From contig JADHWN010000001.1 in assembly GCA_016783455.1 (NCBI GenBank), forward strand, positions 105,930 to 150,445: DNA of 44,516 nucleotides. The letters run 5' to 3'. Under the pieces are notes generated by a model that saw only the letters and a list, made by a program, of their open reading frames with translations, made no database searches and was not told where the DNA came from. The stretch is from Candidatus Bathyarchaeota archaeon. Lineage in GTDB: Archaea; Thermoproteota; Bathyarchaeia; TCS64. Made by a program: the position numbers and the translations under genes. Of this stretch, positions 32,719-40,360 are shown piece by piece. The stretch's first letter is position 1, and every line of letters starts with the position of its first letter.

Positions 32719-33153
32719 TCAGCGTCTGTTCTGTGCTGAGAGGGTGGATGCTATGATGGCTAGCCCTATGATGATGGCTATCATTGCGCCGAAGCGGATG
32801 CCGACGCTTGTTCCCCAGTCGGCGAAGAACTGGCCCATGTTCTCCCCCCAGCTTCCCATGAACTCTCCGAAGTTGGATCCCCAGTTGCCCATGAAATCGC
32901 CGAAGTTTGAGCCCCAGCTTCCGATTATCTGGCCTATGTCCCTCCCCAGGGAGAGGGTTATCCCGATGAAGATTACGATGGCCCCGATGACCAGGCCCGG
33001 GATGGCGCTGCTTGATGTCCCGGAGAGGGCTGAGGTCACGCGTCTCTCGTAGTAGTTGCCTCGGCTCTCCGTCGAGTCATCAAGGGGGGCTCCGCATTTA
33101 GCGCAGAACACGGCCTCGTCCTCGTTCTCAGCACCACATTTTGGGCAGAACAT
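32719..33153 (-). CDS. zinc-ribbon membrane protein with four 11-residue Trp/Gly repeats
   Basis: 144 aa. Residues 3-20 are a zinc ribbon (CPKC...CAKC). A polar linker follows, then one hydrophobic helix (~51-69), four tandem 11-residue units (78-121) and a second helix (~122-139). The units are GSWGSNFGDFM, GNWGSNFGEFM, GSWGENMGQFF and the weaker ADWGTSVGIRF: Trp at 3, Gly at 4 and 8, aromatic or Met at 7 and 11. Zinc-ribbon membrane proteins are frequent in archaea, but I do not recognise this repeat. With the two helices the repeats would lie at one face of the membrane. The promoter carries a nested palindrome (33188-33224). Confidence 0.8.
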   Translation of the reverse strand: MFCPKCGAENEDEAVFCAKCGAPLDDSTESRGNYYERRVTSALSGTSSSAIPGLVIGAIVIFIGITLSLGRDIGQIIGSWGSNFGDFMGNWGSNFGEFMGSWGENMGQFFADWGTSVGIRFGAMIAIIIGLAIIASTLSAQNRR

Positions 33154-33187
33154 CTAGGTTACAGTCCTAGGCTTGAGAAGGGTTTCC

Positions 33188-33224
33188 ATGGATATTAACC
33201 CTTCAGGGTTACAGTAATATCCAT
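33188..33224 (-). promoter_or_regulatory. nested inverted repeat before the zinc-ribbon gene
   Basis: Outer arms ATGGATATTA (33188-33197) and TAATATCCAT (33215-33224) are perfect 10-bp complements. Inside them AACCCT-TC-AGGGTT is a second palindrome. A TATA-like TTAATATCC on the minus strand lies within the outer arm, ~40 nt before the ATG at 33153. It reads as an operator, though it could also end the UbiA transcript arriving from 33253. Confidence 0.55.
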
Positions 33225-33252
33225 TACCTCCTTTCGTGCGCTCGATATTTCC

Positions 33253-34143
33253 CTACAACAGGAGCAGGAGGTCCAGACATGCGAGAAATAGGAAAAGGGC
33301 TGATATGTTGAGCTTGGTGTACTGCTGGGCGTGCTCGAGGCTATCAGATAACAACAGGACACTGAACAAGCTGGAAGCAGCGGGGACCAGTGAAACCCAA
33401 GGGACCATCATAGAGTTTAAGGGTGGGAGAAGATGGAAATAAGTCGCCGATGCAGCCACCGCACATAACAAAACAACGAGGTAGGTTCTCCGTCTACCGA
33501 TCAAACCGACAATTGTTTTCTTGTCCATCATCCGATCCACCTCATAATCGGGAACCTGCAGACACAGACTCAGAATAAACCCGTAGAGAATCAACGGAAC
33601 GGAGAATAACGTAAAGAACCCATCGATCCCGTTCCGAGTCAAGATGTAGCCGACGGCTGAGACGCAGAAACCTGTCCCAACTGCTATGGTGATCTCTCCA
33701 AGTCTCCTTGAATGCAGTCTGACAGGGGGCGCCGAGTACAGCCACCCCAATGCGTTGAACAGCACCACGACGCCGACCAGATGCCACGTTGAACCTATGA
33801 AAACAGAGACTGATGCCATTAATATGGAAATAACGGAGCAGCCTACTGCGACTCTTAACGCTGAGTTCCGCATCTCATTGTCATCAATTAAGAGATTCAC
33901 GCTGCCGAAGGGCTTGAACGGCGCAGATCTATCGACCTCAACGTCATAGTAATCGTTGTTGTAATGGGTGGAGAGGTCCATGAACAACACGATCAGGTAA
34001 CCCAGAAGGAACTCGGACCAAGACAACCCGCCTCCGAGACTCAGCCCATACAGCGCACCTACAAGGTACCCGAGGAAACCGCCTGCTACGATATGCGGTC
34101 GGATTACTTTTAACAGCTTCAGGTTAACCAAATGCGACACCAC
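33253..34143 (-). CDS. UbiA-family prenyltransferase, paralogue A
   Basis: 296 aa, about nine membrane helices. The two Asp-rich motifs are THYNNDYYDVEVDRSAPF (D-x3-D) and LCLQVPDYEVDRMMDKKTI. It is MenA/UbiA-like: it would transfer an isoprenyl chain to a quinone precursor, glycerol-phosphate lipid or other acceptor in the membrane; the acceptor is not readable. The start is uncertain. The frame opens at GTG 34143, but the TATA box shared with the plus-strand paralogue (34153-34163) is then only ~10 nt away; TTG 34131 would fit a leaderless message better. More AT-rich than its partner. Confidence 0.85.
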   Translation of the reverse strand: MVSHLVNLKLLKVIRPHIVAGGFLGYLVGALYGLSLGGGLSWSEFLLGYLIVLFMDLSTHYNNDYYDVEVDRSAPFKPFGSVNLLIDDNEMRNSALRVAVGCSVISILMASVSVFIGSTWHLVGVVVLFNALGWLYSAPPVRLHSRRLGEITIAVGTGFCVSAVGYILTRNGIDGFFTLFSVPLILYGFILSLCLQVPDYEVDRMMDKKTIVGLIGRRRTYLVVLLCAVAASATYFHLLPPLNSMMVPWVSLVPAASSLFSVLLLSDSLEHAQQYTKLNISALFLFLACLDLLLLL

Positions 34144-34152
34144 CGGATTCGA

Positions 34153-34163
34153 TCTTTTAAATA
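34153..34163. promoter_or_regulatory. shared bidirectional TATA box of the two UbiA genes
   Basis: CTTTTAAATAC is a good TATA box on either strand (GTATTTAAAAG in reverse). It stands ~30 nt before ATG 34189 on the plus strand and ~27 nt before TTG 34131 on the minus strand. No second box is seen in the gap. Confidence 0.6.
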
Positions 34164-34188
34164 CAACGATATCGGTCTAGCCTCAATT

Positions 34189-35085
34189 ATGTCCTTTGAC
34201 ACCCTCAAGGCCTACCTGGACTTGACCAGACTCCACTTCTTCATGGTCTGGCCCCTCCTGTTCTGCTCGGGACTTTTCCTCAGCTTCCCCAGGTATGGAG
34301 GTTTCTCATGGACCCTCGTGGGCAAGGCCGCGCTCATAGCCTTCCTCGGGTTCGAGGCCGGCTTCGTCCTCAACGACTACGTGGACAGGGAGGTCGACGG
34401 GAGGGATGTCGACGCAAAGCTCACCAAGTACTGGAGGCCCTTCGGAACCCGCCCCATACCCTCAGGTGGAATAACACCGAGCACCGCCCTCCTGTTCTTC
34501 GGAGTCCTTGTGACGACCACATCAGCCCTCATCCTCACCCTCCCCTATCCCAACTCCCTCTACGTCCTCGGAATCATGGCCTATAGCTACCTGATGGAGT
34601 ACTTCTACCAGGTCAAGAAGAGGGACCAAGAGGCTCCCCTCGCCCAGCTCCTCGGGAGGACCGACTTCACCCTGTTCCCCGTCGCTGGCTACCTGATCAA
34701 CGGGCACCCTGACTACGTCGCTCTCCTCTACTTTCTGTTCTTCTACCCTTTCGCCCAGGCTCACCTTGGCGCCAACGACATCATCGACACGGAGAACGAC
34801 GAGGCCAGGGACCTGAAGACGATCCCCCTCCTCTTCGGGATTAAGGGGACGAAGAGCTGGATACACGTCTTCAGCCTGCTACACCTGGTGGGAGCCTACC
34901 TGTTCATCGATGTCCAGGGAACCGTTGCGAGGTACGGCATCATTGCCGGCCTCCTGGTACTCACGGGGGCCAACATATTGGTACGGAGGGGAAAGACACC
35001 CGCTGACTGGATGAAGGCGTTACCCCTCTTCCACATGACGATGCTCGTCTACATCGTCTCAATGATAGCCGACTACTTCATCTAA
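34189..35085 (+). CDS. UbiA-family prenyltransferase, paralogue B
   Basis: 298 aa, about nine helices. It starts MSFDTLKAYLDLTRLHFFMVW. Asp-rich motif 1 is FVLNDYVDREVDGRDVDAK and motif 2 ANDIIDTENDEARDLKTIP, both complete. It is distinct from paralogue A (little identity beyond the motifs), so different acceptors are expected. Candidates known in archaea are digeranylgeranylglyceryl-phosphate synthase, quinone or heme prenylation; no evidence decides. The start was chosen at ATG 34189, 26-30 nt from the TATA box (leaderless); the upstream ATG 34132 lies before the box. Confidence 0.87.
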   Translation: MSFDTLKAYLDLTRLHFFMVWPLLFCSGLFLSFPRYGGFSWTLVGKAALIAFLGFEAGFVLNDYVDREVDGRDVDAKLTKYWRPFGTRPIPSGGITPSTALLFFGVLVTTTSALILTLPYPNSLYVLGIMAYSYLMEYFYQVKKRDQEAPLAQLLGRTDFTLFPVAGYLINGHPDYVALLYFLFFYPFAQAHLGANDIIDTENDEARDLKTIPLLFGIKGTKSWIHVFSLLHLVGAYLFIDVQGTVARYGIIAGLLVLTGANILVRRGKTPADWMKALPLFHMTMLVYIVSMIADYFI

Positions 35086-35162
35086 CCTGACGAAGAGGGG
35101 GTCAGCTGGACCCATCAAGCGTATGCAGAAAATAATATGAGATTAAAAAAGGCCGGAAGGTC

Positions 35163-36683
35163 TCAGTCCCTCTTGATGGGCGGTATCCACCACTCGCGCC
35201 CCCGGGGCGTGTTGATGTACTCCGGCCAACGCAGGTCTACGGGGGGCTCCATGTCGGGCGGCAGCAGCGGTCCAACCACGCCGTCCTTCGTCCTCTCCTT
35301 GAACTCGTCCCAGCAGCTTTTCAGCTTCGCCGGGTCCGTGATGAGGTCCACCATGGTACCCGAGATCCCCTTGCCCGCTGTGTAGATCGACTTGTCTATG
35401 GGCCCGACCATCCCCCCGAGAGCCATCCGCGCCCAGTAGGGCACCCGGACCCCCGGCACGCTCACCCGGGGGGTGGCCACCTGGATCCAGACCGTGGGGC
35501 AGTGCCAGCTGAACTCCACGTAGTCGTCGCTCCCGATGTTCTTCTGACCAGGCGGGATACGCATCCTCGTCCTCCGCTCCCACTCCTCGGGGGGAGTCAG
35601 CTTGTTGTTGTAGGGCTCACCCGGTGCCTCGTACCCGAGATTCCTGATGATCTCCCTGGCCTTCTCCTTGTCCCCATCGTCCCAGGCTGGTGGGCCCACA
35701 AGCACCAGGTTCTCGTACGCCAGATCCGCCAGGGCTATGTTGGGCAGCCCGATGCGGGTCTTCGTCACCCATCTGGTGGTCAGGGTGCAGCCCGTCGCCT
35801 TCGCCACTGACTCCGCGTTGTTCTGGAGGACCTTGTAGACGCGCTCCTGCTGCTCCAATGTCGGGGCCCTGAACGCGTATGTGATGACTCCGATCTTCGG
35901 AGGTATGTTGTCGCTGGTGCACTGGCCAGCCGCGAGGATTGCCTCGTTGATGGTCCACGAGCCGCTGTTCCGGGCCATCGCCTCCTTCGTGTACTTCGTC
36001 GTCGTGTACATGAGGCAGACAGCGTCCAGGGCTCCAGGGCACCGGCCACCCCCGAGCTCAGCCCACTTCTCGGGCTCAAAGCACTCGAAGATGAATGCCA
36101 CGCACCAGTAGCTCCCGAACTGGGTCTCGTACATAACCGTCGTGTCCCCCCTCGGGTGCCAGGTCACCGCCGCGTCGAGGCCATCGTAGTAGCCCCTCGC
36201 CGCGTGGAACGGCTTCGCCACGCAGATCTTCTCAGCGCAGGCCCCGAAGACCTTGAGGGTCCCCTTGAGGCCGTGCACCTCCATGGCGTGCTTCGTCGCG
36301 TGGGCGCCGACGGCCGCGGCGACCCCCAACGCAGAGTGGGGATCCGTGTGCCCCGCCTGGTACGGGTTCTCCGCGGACCTGTATGGGACGGGGTCCTGTG
36401 CCATCCCCGGGACAGCGTCGTACTCCGTGTAGGTGGATATCACAGGCTTGCCGCTGCCCCAGGTCGCCAGGTAGGAGGTAGGCATCCCTGCGATGCCCTC
36501 CTCGACCGTGAAGCCGTCCTCCCTGTGGAACTCGACGAAGGCCTCTGCAGACTTGTACTCCCTGAGGGCCGACTCCGCGTAGTGCCAGATCTTCTGGTGG
36601 AAGTCGGATATCCTCTTGGAGTTGTCCTCGACCCATTCGAAGGCGGTCTTCTTCTCCTTTGTCAACTCCGCCAAAACGTTCAC
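35163..36683 (-). CDS. M20 family amidohydrolase (AbgB-like)
   Basis: 506 aa. The family pattern of p-aminobenzoyl-glutamate hydrolase subunit B is present: SDFHQKIWHYAESALREYKSAE at the start, PVISTYTEYDAVPGMAQ, AGHTDPHSALGVAAAVGAHATK (metal His), GTLKVFGACAEKICVAKPF, and DAAVTWHPRGDTTV. Near the end NIGSDDYVEFSWHCPTV carries the SDD metal residues. AbgB works with AbgA in E. coli to split folate breakdown products; archaeal single copies likely cleave acyl-amino acids or similar amides. It fits the window's other peptidases. It lies 41 bp downstream of the DUF1614 gene on the same strand. Confidence 0.87.
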   Translation of the reverse strand: MNVLAELTKEKKTAFEWVEDNSKRISDFHQKIWHYAESALREYKSAEAFVEFHREDGFTVEEGIAGMPTSYLATWGSGKPVISTYTEYDAVPGMAQDPVPYRSAENPYQAGHTDPHSALGVAAAVGAHATKHAMEVHGLKGTLKVFGACAEKICVAKPFHAARGYYDGLDAAVTWHPRGDTTVMYETQFGSYWCVAFIFECFEPEKWAELGGGRCPGALDAVCLMYTTTKYTKEAMARNSGSWTINEAILAAGQCTSDNIPPKIGVITYAFRAPTLEQQERVYKVLQNNAESVAKATGCTLTTRWVTKTRIGLPNIALADLAYENLVLVGPPAWDDGDKEKAREIIRNLGYEAPGEPYNNKLTPPEEWERRTRMRIPPGQKNIGSDDYVEFSWHCPTVWIQVATPRVSVPGVRVPYWARMALGGMVGPIDKSIYTAGKGISGTMVDLITDPAKLKSCWDEFKERTKDGVVGPLLPPDMEPPVDLRWPEYINTPRGREWWIPPIKRD

Positions 36684-36724
36684 CGGAGATAGTGGATCCC
36701 TTCAGGCTATAAAATGTGGCAGAC

Positions 36725-37465
36725 TCAGGTGAGGATGAGGACAAGCAGGACGGAGATGAGGCCTGTCGTGTAGATACCGTCGAAGGTACCCGCGCCCCCG
36801 ATGCTCACCATGGGAGCCCCTAGCTCCGAGATCTTCCTCATGTTCAGGAGGTCTGCGCCGATCAACGTCCCCAGGGTCCCCCCGATGTAGGCGATCTGGG
36901 TCGGGCAGGAGGTCCCCAGGAGTATGTGGACGAACGTGGTCGCCAGGGCGACGGTGACGGGCGGGACGAATGCTGGCGTAGCGATGCCCAGGCCCTTGAT
37001 GAGCCTCGACGAACGGTAGACTACCACGGTCTCGATGGCCAGGACGAAGAAGACCTTCCCGTAGGTTAAGATGGGATCGGGTGACTTCAGCGGGATGGAG
37101 TAGAGGAGGAGGTAGAGGGAGACGATTATCGGGAGCAGGGCTCCGCCGACGTTGATGGAGACCAGGGTCCTCCTCACACCCATCTCCAGCCGGGGGACCC
37201 TCCAGTTCACCCCGAAGAACCGGACCTCCCTCATCCTGTAGAGGGGGACGCGGCTCTCCACCTGGGTCACCGGCACGTTGATGAAGCTGCCCAATAGGCT
37301 GAGCAGAAGGAAGGACCCGACCTCCTCGGGGGGCAGCCCCAGCCCGCTCACCAGGACCTCCCTGAAGGAGAGGATCAGCGAGGGCATCAGCACGAGGAGG
37401 AGGGAGAGGAGCACCAGGTAGTAGGTCAACGAGACGGGCCTGTGGATGATCCTCCGCCTGTACAA
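36725..37465 (-). CDS. DUF1614 family membrane protein
   Basis: 246 aa with about seven hydrophobic helices. The family features are LGSFINVPV in the second helix, a strand-rich insert (RFFGVNWRVPRLEMGVRRTLVSINVGGALLPIIVSLYLL, in part), AFVPPVTVALATTF, and the well conserved IGGTLGTLIGADLLNMRKI and SIGGAGTFDGIYTTGLI near the C-end. DUF1614 proteins occur in archaea and bacteria; the polar GGAGTFDGI loop hints at catalysis or transport, but no function is known. Divergent from the AprA-like operon and upstream of the M20 gene. Confidence 0.8.
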   Translation of the reverse strand: MYRRRIIHRPVSLTYYLVLLSLLLVLMPSLILSFREVLVSGLGLPPEEVGSFLLLSLLGSFINVPVTQVESRVPLYRMREVRFFGVNWRVPRLEMGVRRTLVSINVGGALLPIIVSLYLLLYSIPLKSPDPILTYGKVFFVLAIETVVVYRSSRLIKGLGIATPAFVPPVTVALATTFVHILLGTSCPTQIAYIGGTLGTLIGADLLNMRKISELGAPMVSIGGAGTFDGIYTTGLISVLLVLILT

Positions 37466-37595
37466 TGGCTATCCCGTTTATCTTGAGAAAACCTGTTATC
37501 AAACCTTTCTGACGACCGTTCCATGGGCAGCCCAACATGCCCAACTTGTTTTTATCCCTCAAAAAAGGCGTTTACTAACATCTCAGAGGATCAAC

Positions 37596-39326
37596 ATGAC
37601 GAAGACGATCAAGACGGACGTGCTGGTCATCGGGGGCGGTCTCAGCGGCTGCATGGCGGCCATCAACGCCGCCGACCATGGAGCCAAGGTTGCGATTATG
37701 GAGAAGAGCCACACGGAGCGCAGTGGCGCGGCAGGGACCGGAAACGACCACTTCTGGTTCTGGGACCCGGAGATCCACCACCGAAGGGGCTGGACCATCC
37801 CCGACATGGTGAGGGATATCAGCTTCGACGGCGAGTACGGGAAGACCAAAGGGGGCCTCATGGACCAGGAGCTCCTGGAGATCGTGGCAGAGGGCACCAA
37901 GGAGGCCGTGGACAACCTGGAGAGCTGGGGGATCCAGTTCAGGTACGACGAGATCTACCCCTGGAACCTCCAGTACGAGGCCCCCGAGGGCGAGAAACGT
38001 TTCAGGATCGTCCCCCAGTTCCAGAGCGAGTGGGACACCCTCAACTACGATGGCAGGGACATCAAGAGGCGCCTCACAGAGCAGTGCCTCAAGCGGGGCG
38101 TGGAGATCTACAACAGGGTCTCGGGAACGGGGCTCCTCATTGTGGACGGGAAGGTCGTGGGGGCCACCGGCGTCAACATGAGGACCGGGGAGTTCCACGT
38201 CTTCAAGGCCAAGGCCGTCGTCATGGCGACGGGGATGGACCAGATGCGGTTGTTCAGGGCCCAGAGCGGCGACTGGTTCAACAGCCAGAGCCCCCCCTAC
38301 ATCACCGGAGACGGCGAGGCCATGGCCCTCCGGGCGGGGGCCGAGGTCTTCATCCTCCAGGCGGGGAAGAGTCGTAACGCCGGCTTCCAGTACTTCAGGA
38401 ACCTGAGCAGGAGCAGCGGCACCGCCACCACCTGCTACCCGGCGGGGCGGTTCGTCAACAGCGAGGGGGAGGTCATGATCAGGCACCCAGCCGTTCGGGA
38501 GCCCCTCCGCAAGCGCAGGGAGGAGGTCGAGAGGAGCATCGCCGAGGGCAAGACCCCCTTCTATCTGGACCTCACCGACGCCTCCGAGGAGGAGATACGC
38601 TACGTAGAGTGGAGCTACGGCCACGAGGGGCTCTGCTGGGTCATACTGGAGATAATGAAGGACCTGGGCCTCGACTTCAGGAAGGACGCCTTCGAATTGG
38701 AGCTGGAACCCACGGGCAAGCTCTCAGGGGGCTTCCTCGCCCTCTACATCGACACCGACTGCCACACAAACCTCCCCGGGCTCTACGCATGCAGCCCCGT
38801 CCAGTTCGCCGGTGAGGTCGCCGCCCCGACATACGTCGTCCTCGGCTGGAGGTCGGGCGAGAAGGCCGCAGAGTACGCGCAGGAGGCAGCGGAGCCCACC
38901 CTCGATGCTAAGCAGGTGGAGTCCGAGGAGAGGCGGGTCACCGCCCCCCTGAACGCCGAGGACGGCCACCCATGGCAGGAGGTCAACAAGGAGATCAACA
39001 ACATCATGGAGGAGTACAAGGGCTATGTCGCCGGATGGAATCTGCCCAGGGAGGATGCGGAAGTCAGTCGGGCTGGGCTTGAGAACTGCATAGCCCAGCT
39101 GGAGAAGCTTAAGGCGGCGGAGATGAAGGCTGAGGACCCCCACGAGCTGGTGAGGTGCAACGAGGTGATGAACCTCATAGACATCGGCATCATGATGGTG
39201 AAGGCCGCCTTGGAGCCCGAGCAGCACGAACGAGGCATCTGGTTCCTGGGGAGGCAGGTGGAGGGCGAGCCGGAGTTCAGGAAGACCCCCATAGTGATAA
39301 AGTACCCGTCGAAGGGGGATGCCTAG
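37596..39326 (+). CDS. AprA-like FAD-dependent oxidoreductase
   Basis: 576 aa from the ATG at 37596. The FAD-binding motif is TDVLVIGGGLSGCMAAINAADHG (GxGxxG) followed by AIMEKSHTERSGAAGTGNDHFWF, as in adenylylsulfate reductase alpha subunits. The middle has YITGDGEAMALRAGAEVF and the C-terminal part GLYACSPVQFAGEVAAPTYVVLGWRSGEKA. The helical C-domain (NIMEEYKGY...LVRCNEVMNLIDIGIMMVKAALE) is typical of the SDH/FRD/AprA fold. No sat, aprM or dsr gene is nearby and the partner is only 70 aa, so sulfur chemistry is doubtful; an unknown acid or enoate reduction is as likely. Met 37596 with AGAGGATC upstream is preferred to an ORF start 50 codons earlier. Confidence 0.82.
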   Translation: MTKTIKTDVLVIGGGLSGCMAAINAADHGAKVAIMEKSHTERSGAAGTGNDHFWFWDPEIHHRRGWTIPDMVRDISFDGEYGKTKGGLMDQELLEIVAEGTKEAVDNLESWGIQFRYDEIYPWNLQYEAPEGEKRFRIVPQFQSEWDTLNYDGRDIKRRLTEQCLKRGVEIYNRVSGTGLLIVDGKVVGATGVNMRTGEFHVFKAKAVVMATGMDQMRLFRAQSGDWFNSQSPPYITGDGEAMALRAGAEVFILQAGKSRNAGFQYFRNLSRSSGTATTCYPAGRFVNSEGEVMIRHPAVREPLRKRREEVERSIAEGKTPFYLDLTDASEEEIRYVEWSYGHEGLCWVILEIMKDLGLDFRKDAFELELEPTGKLSGGFLALYIDTDCHTNLPGLYACSPVQFAGEVAAPTYVVLGWRSGEKAAEYAQEAAEPTLDAKQVESEERRVTAPLNAEDGHPWQEVNKEINNIMEEYKGYVAGWNLPREDAEVSRAGLENCIAQLEKLKAAEMKAEDPHELVRCNEVMNLIDIGIMMVKAALEPEQHERGIWFLGRQVEGEPEFRKTPIVIKYPSKGDA

Positions 39327-39539
39327 ATGCCGCCGGTGTTCAACGAGAAGTGCACAGCCTGCTTCAAGTGCGTCGAGATCTGCCCGGGGGACGTCCTCAG
39401 GGAGGGCGACGGCAAGCCCAAGGTTGCCTACCCAGACGAGTGCTGGCACTGCGGGGCGTGCATGATGGACTGCCCCGCGGACGCGGTGCGCCTCGACCTG
39501 CCCCTGTGGATGCGCCCGGTCACCAAGCGCGTCAAGTAG
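39327..39539 (+). CDS. 2[4Fe-4S] ferredoxin partner of the AprA-like protein
   Basis: 70 aa. Two complete cluster motifs, CTACFKCVEICP and CWHCGACMMDCP, separated by a short loop (GDVLREGDGKPKVAYPDE). This corresponds to the ferredoxin part of AprB without the ~80-residue C-terminal tail that wraps AprA in sulfate reducers. The ATG follows the TAG of the flavoprotein gene with no gap, so translation is coupled and the two proteins form a complex in all likelihood. It would carry electrons between flavin and a cytoplasmic donor. Confidence 0.9.
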   Translation: MPPVFNEKCTACFKCVEICPGDVLREGDGKPKVAYPDECWHCGACMMDCPADAVRLDLPLWMRPVTKRVK

Positions 39540-39673
39540 AGGGGAAAATATTCTCCAGATCCTTTTCTTTTCACCTTTCCACTCAACGGCGAGGCTCGCG
39601 ATTAGCACAGGACCCACCCGGAGAGTAGTAAACTATAAGCCCTCGATACAGGACGGATGTAGGAGGGACATCG

Positions 39674-39946
39674 ATGGTCCGAAGGGCGACGGCCACCAGG
39701 GTCGACGACGGGGCGACGTTCATCATCCGCCCCAACATGGTGGTCAAGCTGGAAGGGATCGAGGCACCACCCAGGGGCACGCCAGAGGCGGAGAAGGCAA
39801 AGGAACATCTTGAGGAGCTCATCCTGGGAAAGAAGGTGGAGTTCGACACCCGCGAATGGGACAGGCTAGGACGCAGCACAGCCGCGGTCCAAGCCGACGG
39901 GGTGGACGTCAACTATGAAATGAAGAAGTTCTTGGAATCCCAGTAA
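39674..39946 (+). CDS. SNase-fold mini-protein, catalytic residues changed
   Basis: 90 aa. The staphylococcal-nuclease OB fold is recognisable: VVKLEGIEAPPRGTPEAEKAKEHLEELILGKKVEFD then WDRLGRSTAAVQADGVDVN. In SNase the sites are Arg35, Asp40, Glu43 and Arg87; by alignment these are Lys, Glu, Pro and a retained Arg (LGR). With no signal peptide and three of four catalytic positions altered, it is probably a binding protein, not a nuclease. TAGGAGGGACATC before the ATG is a good ribosome site. Confidence 0.72.
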   Translation: MVRRATATRVDDGATFIIRPNMVVKLEGIEAPPRGTPEAEKAKEHLEELILGKKVEFDTREWDRLGRSTAAVQADGVDVNYEMKKFLESQ

Positions 39947-39961
39947 AAAATGGGGGGAGGG

Positions 39962-40273
39962 CTAGACCCGCTCGATCTTGAAGATTACGGGCCTGAGTCC
40001 GTCGGTGCAGCAGCTCACGGAGACCCCGGGGTCCCCGAACCACGTGAAGTTCCCGTTGAACCGTAGGGTCTGCACGACCTTATAGAGGTCATCCCACGCC
40101 CCGCCGCAGAAGCCCTCGGGCATTCGGCCCCTCTCCTCGACGTAGAAGACCTGCCCGTCCTCGTAGACGCTGCACGCGGAGGTCGCGCCTCCCTTGTACT
40201 TGGTGTCCAGGACCTCCTCGGGCGCGAAGCGCCTCAGCACGGTGATCTTCAGCCTGCTAGCCTTCTCTACCAT
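39962..40273 (-). CDS. TIGR04076 family protein
   Basis: 103 aa, full length. The family pattern is clear: LKITVLRRFAPEEVLD, ACSVYEDGQVFYVEE, GRMPEGFCGGAWDDLYKVVQTLRFNGNFTWF and SVSCCTDGLRPVIFKIERV. Conserved cysteines are C34, C56 and the pair at ~88-89, which suggests metal or thiol chemistry. It is common in anaerobic bacteria and archaea with no known function. Convergent with the SNase-fold gene and divergent from the M24 peptidase. Confidence 0.88.
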   Translation of the reverse strand: MVEKASRLKITVLRRFAPEEVLDTKYKGGATSACSVYEDGQVFYVEERGRMPEGFCGGAWDDLYKVVQTLRFNGNFTWFGDPGVSVSCCTDGLRPVIFKIERV

Positions 40274-40360
40274 GGAATCACGGGGATTCTATTCTGATCA
40301 CGTTATTTCAAACTTGGGATCAGCCTTTTTACATCGCGCGGGGAGTTGATCACGATCGGA

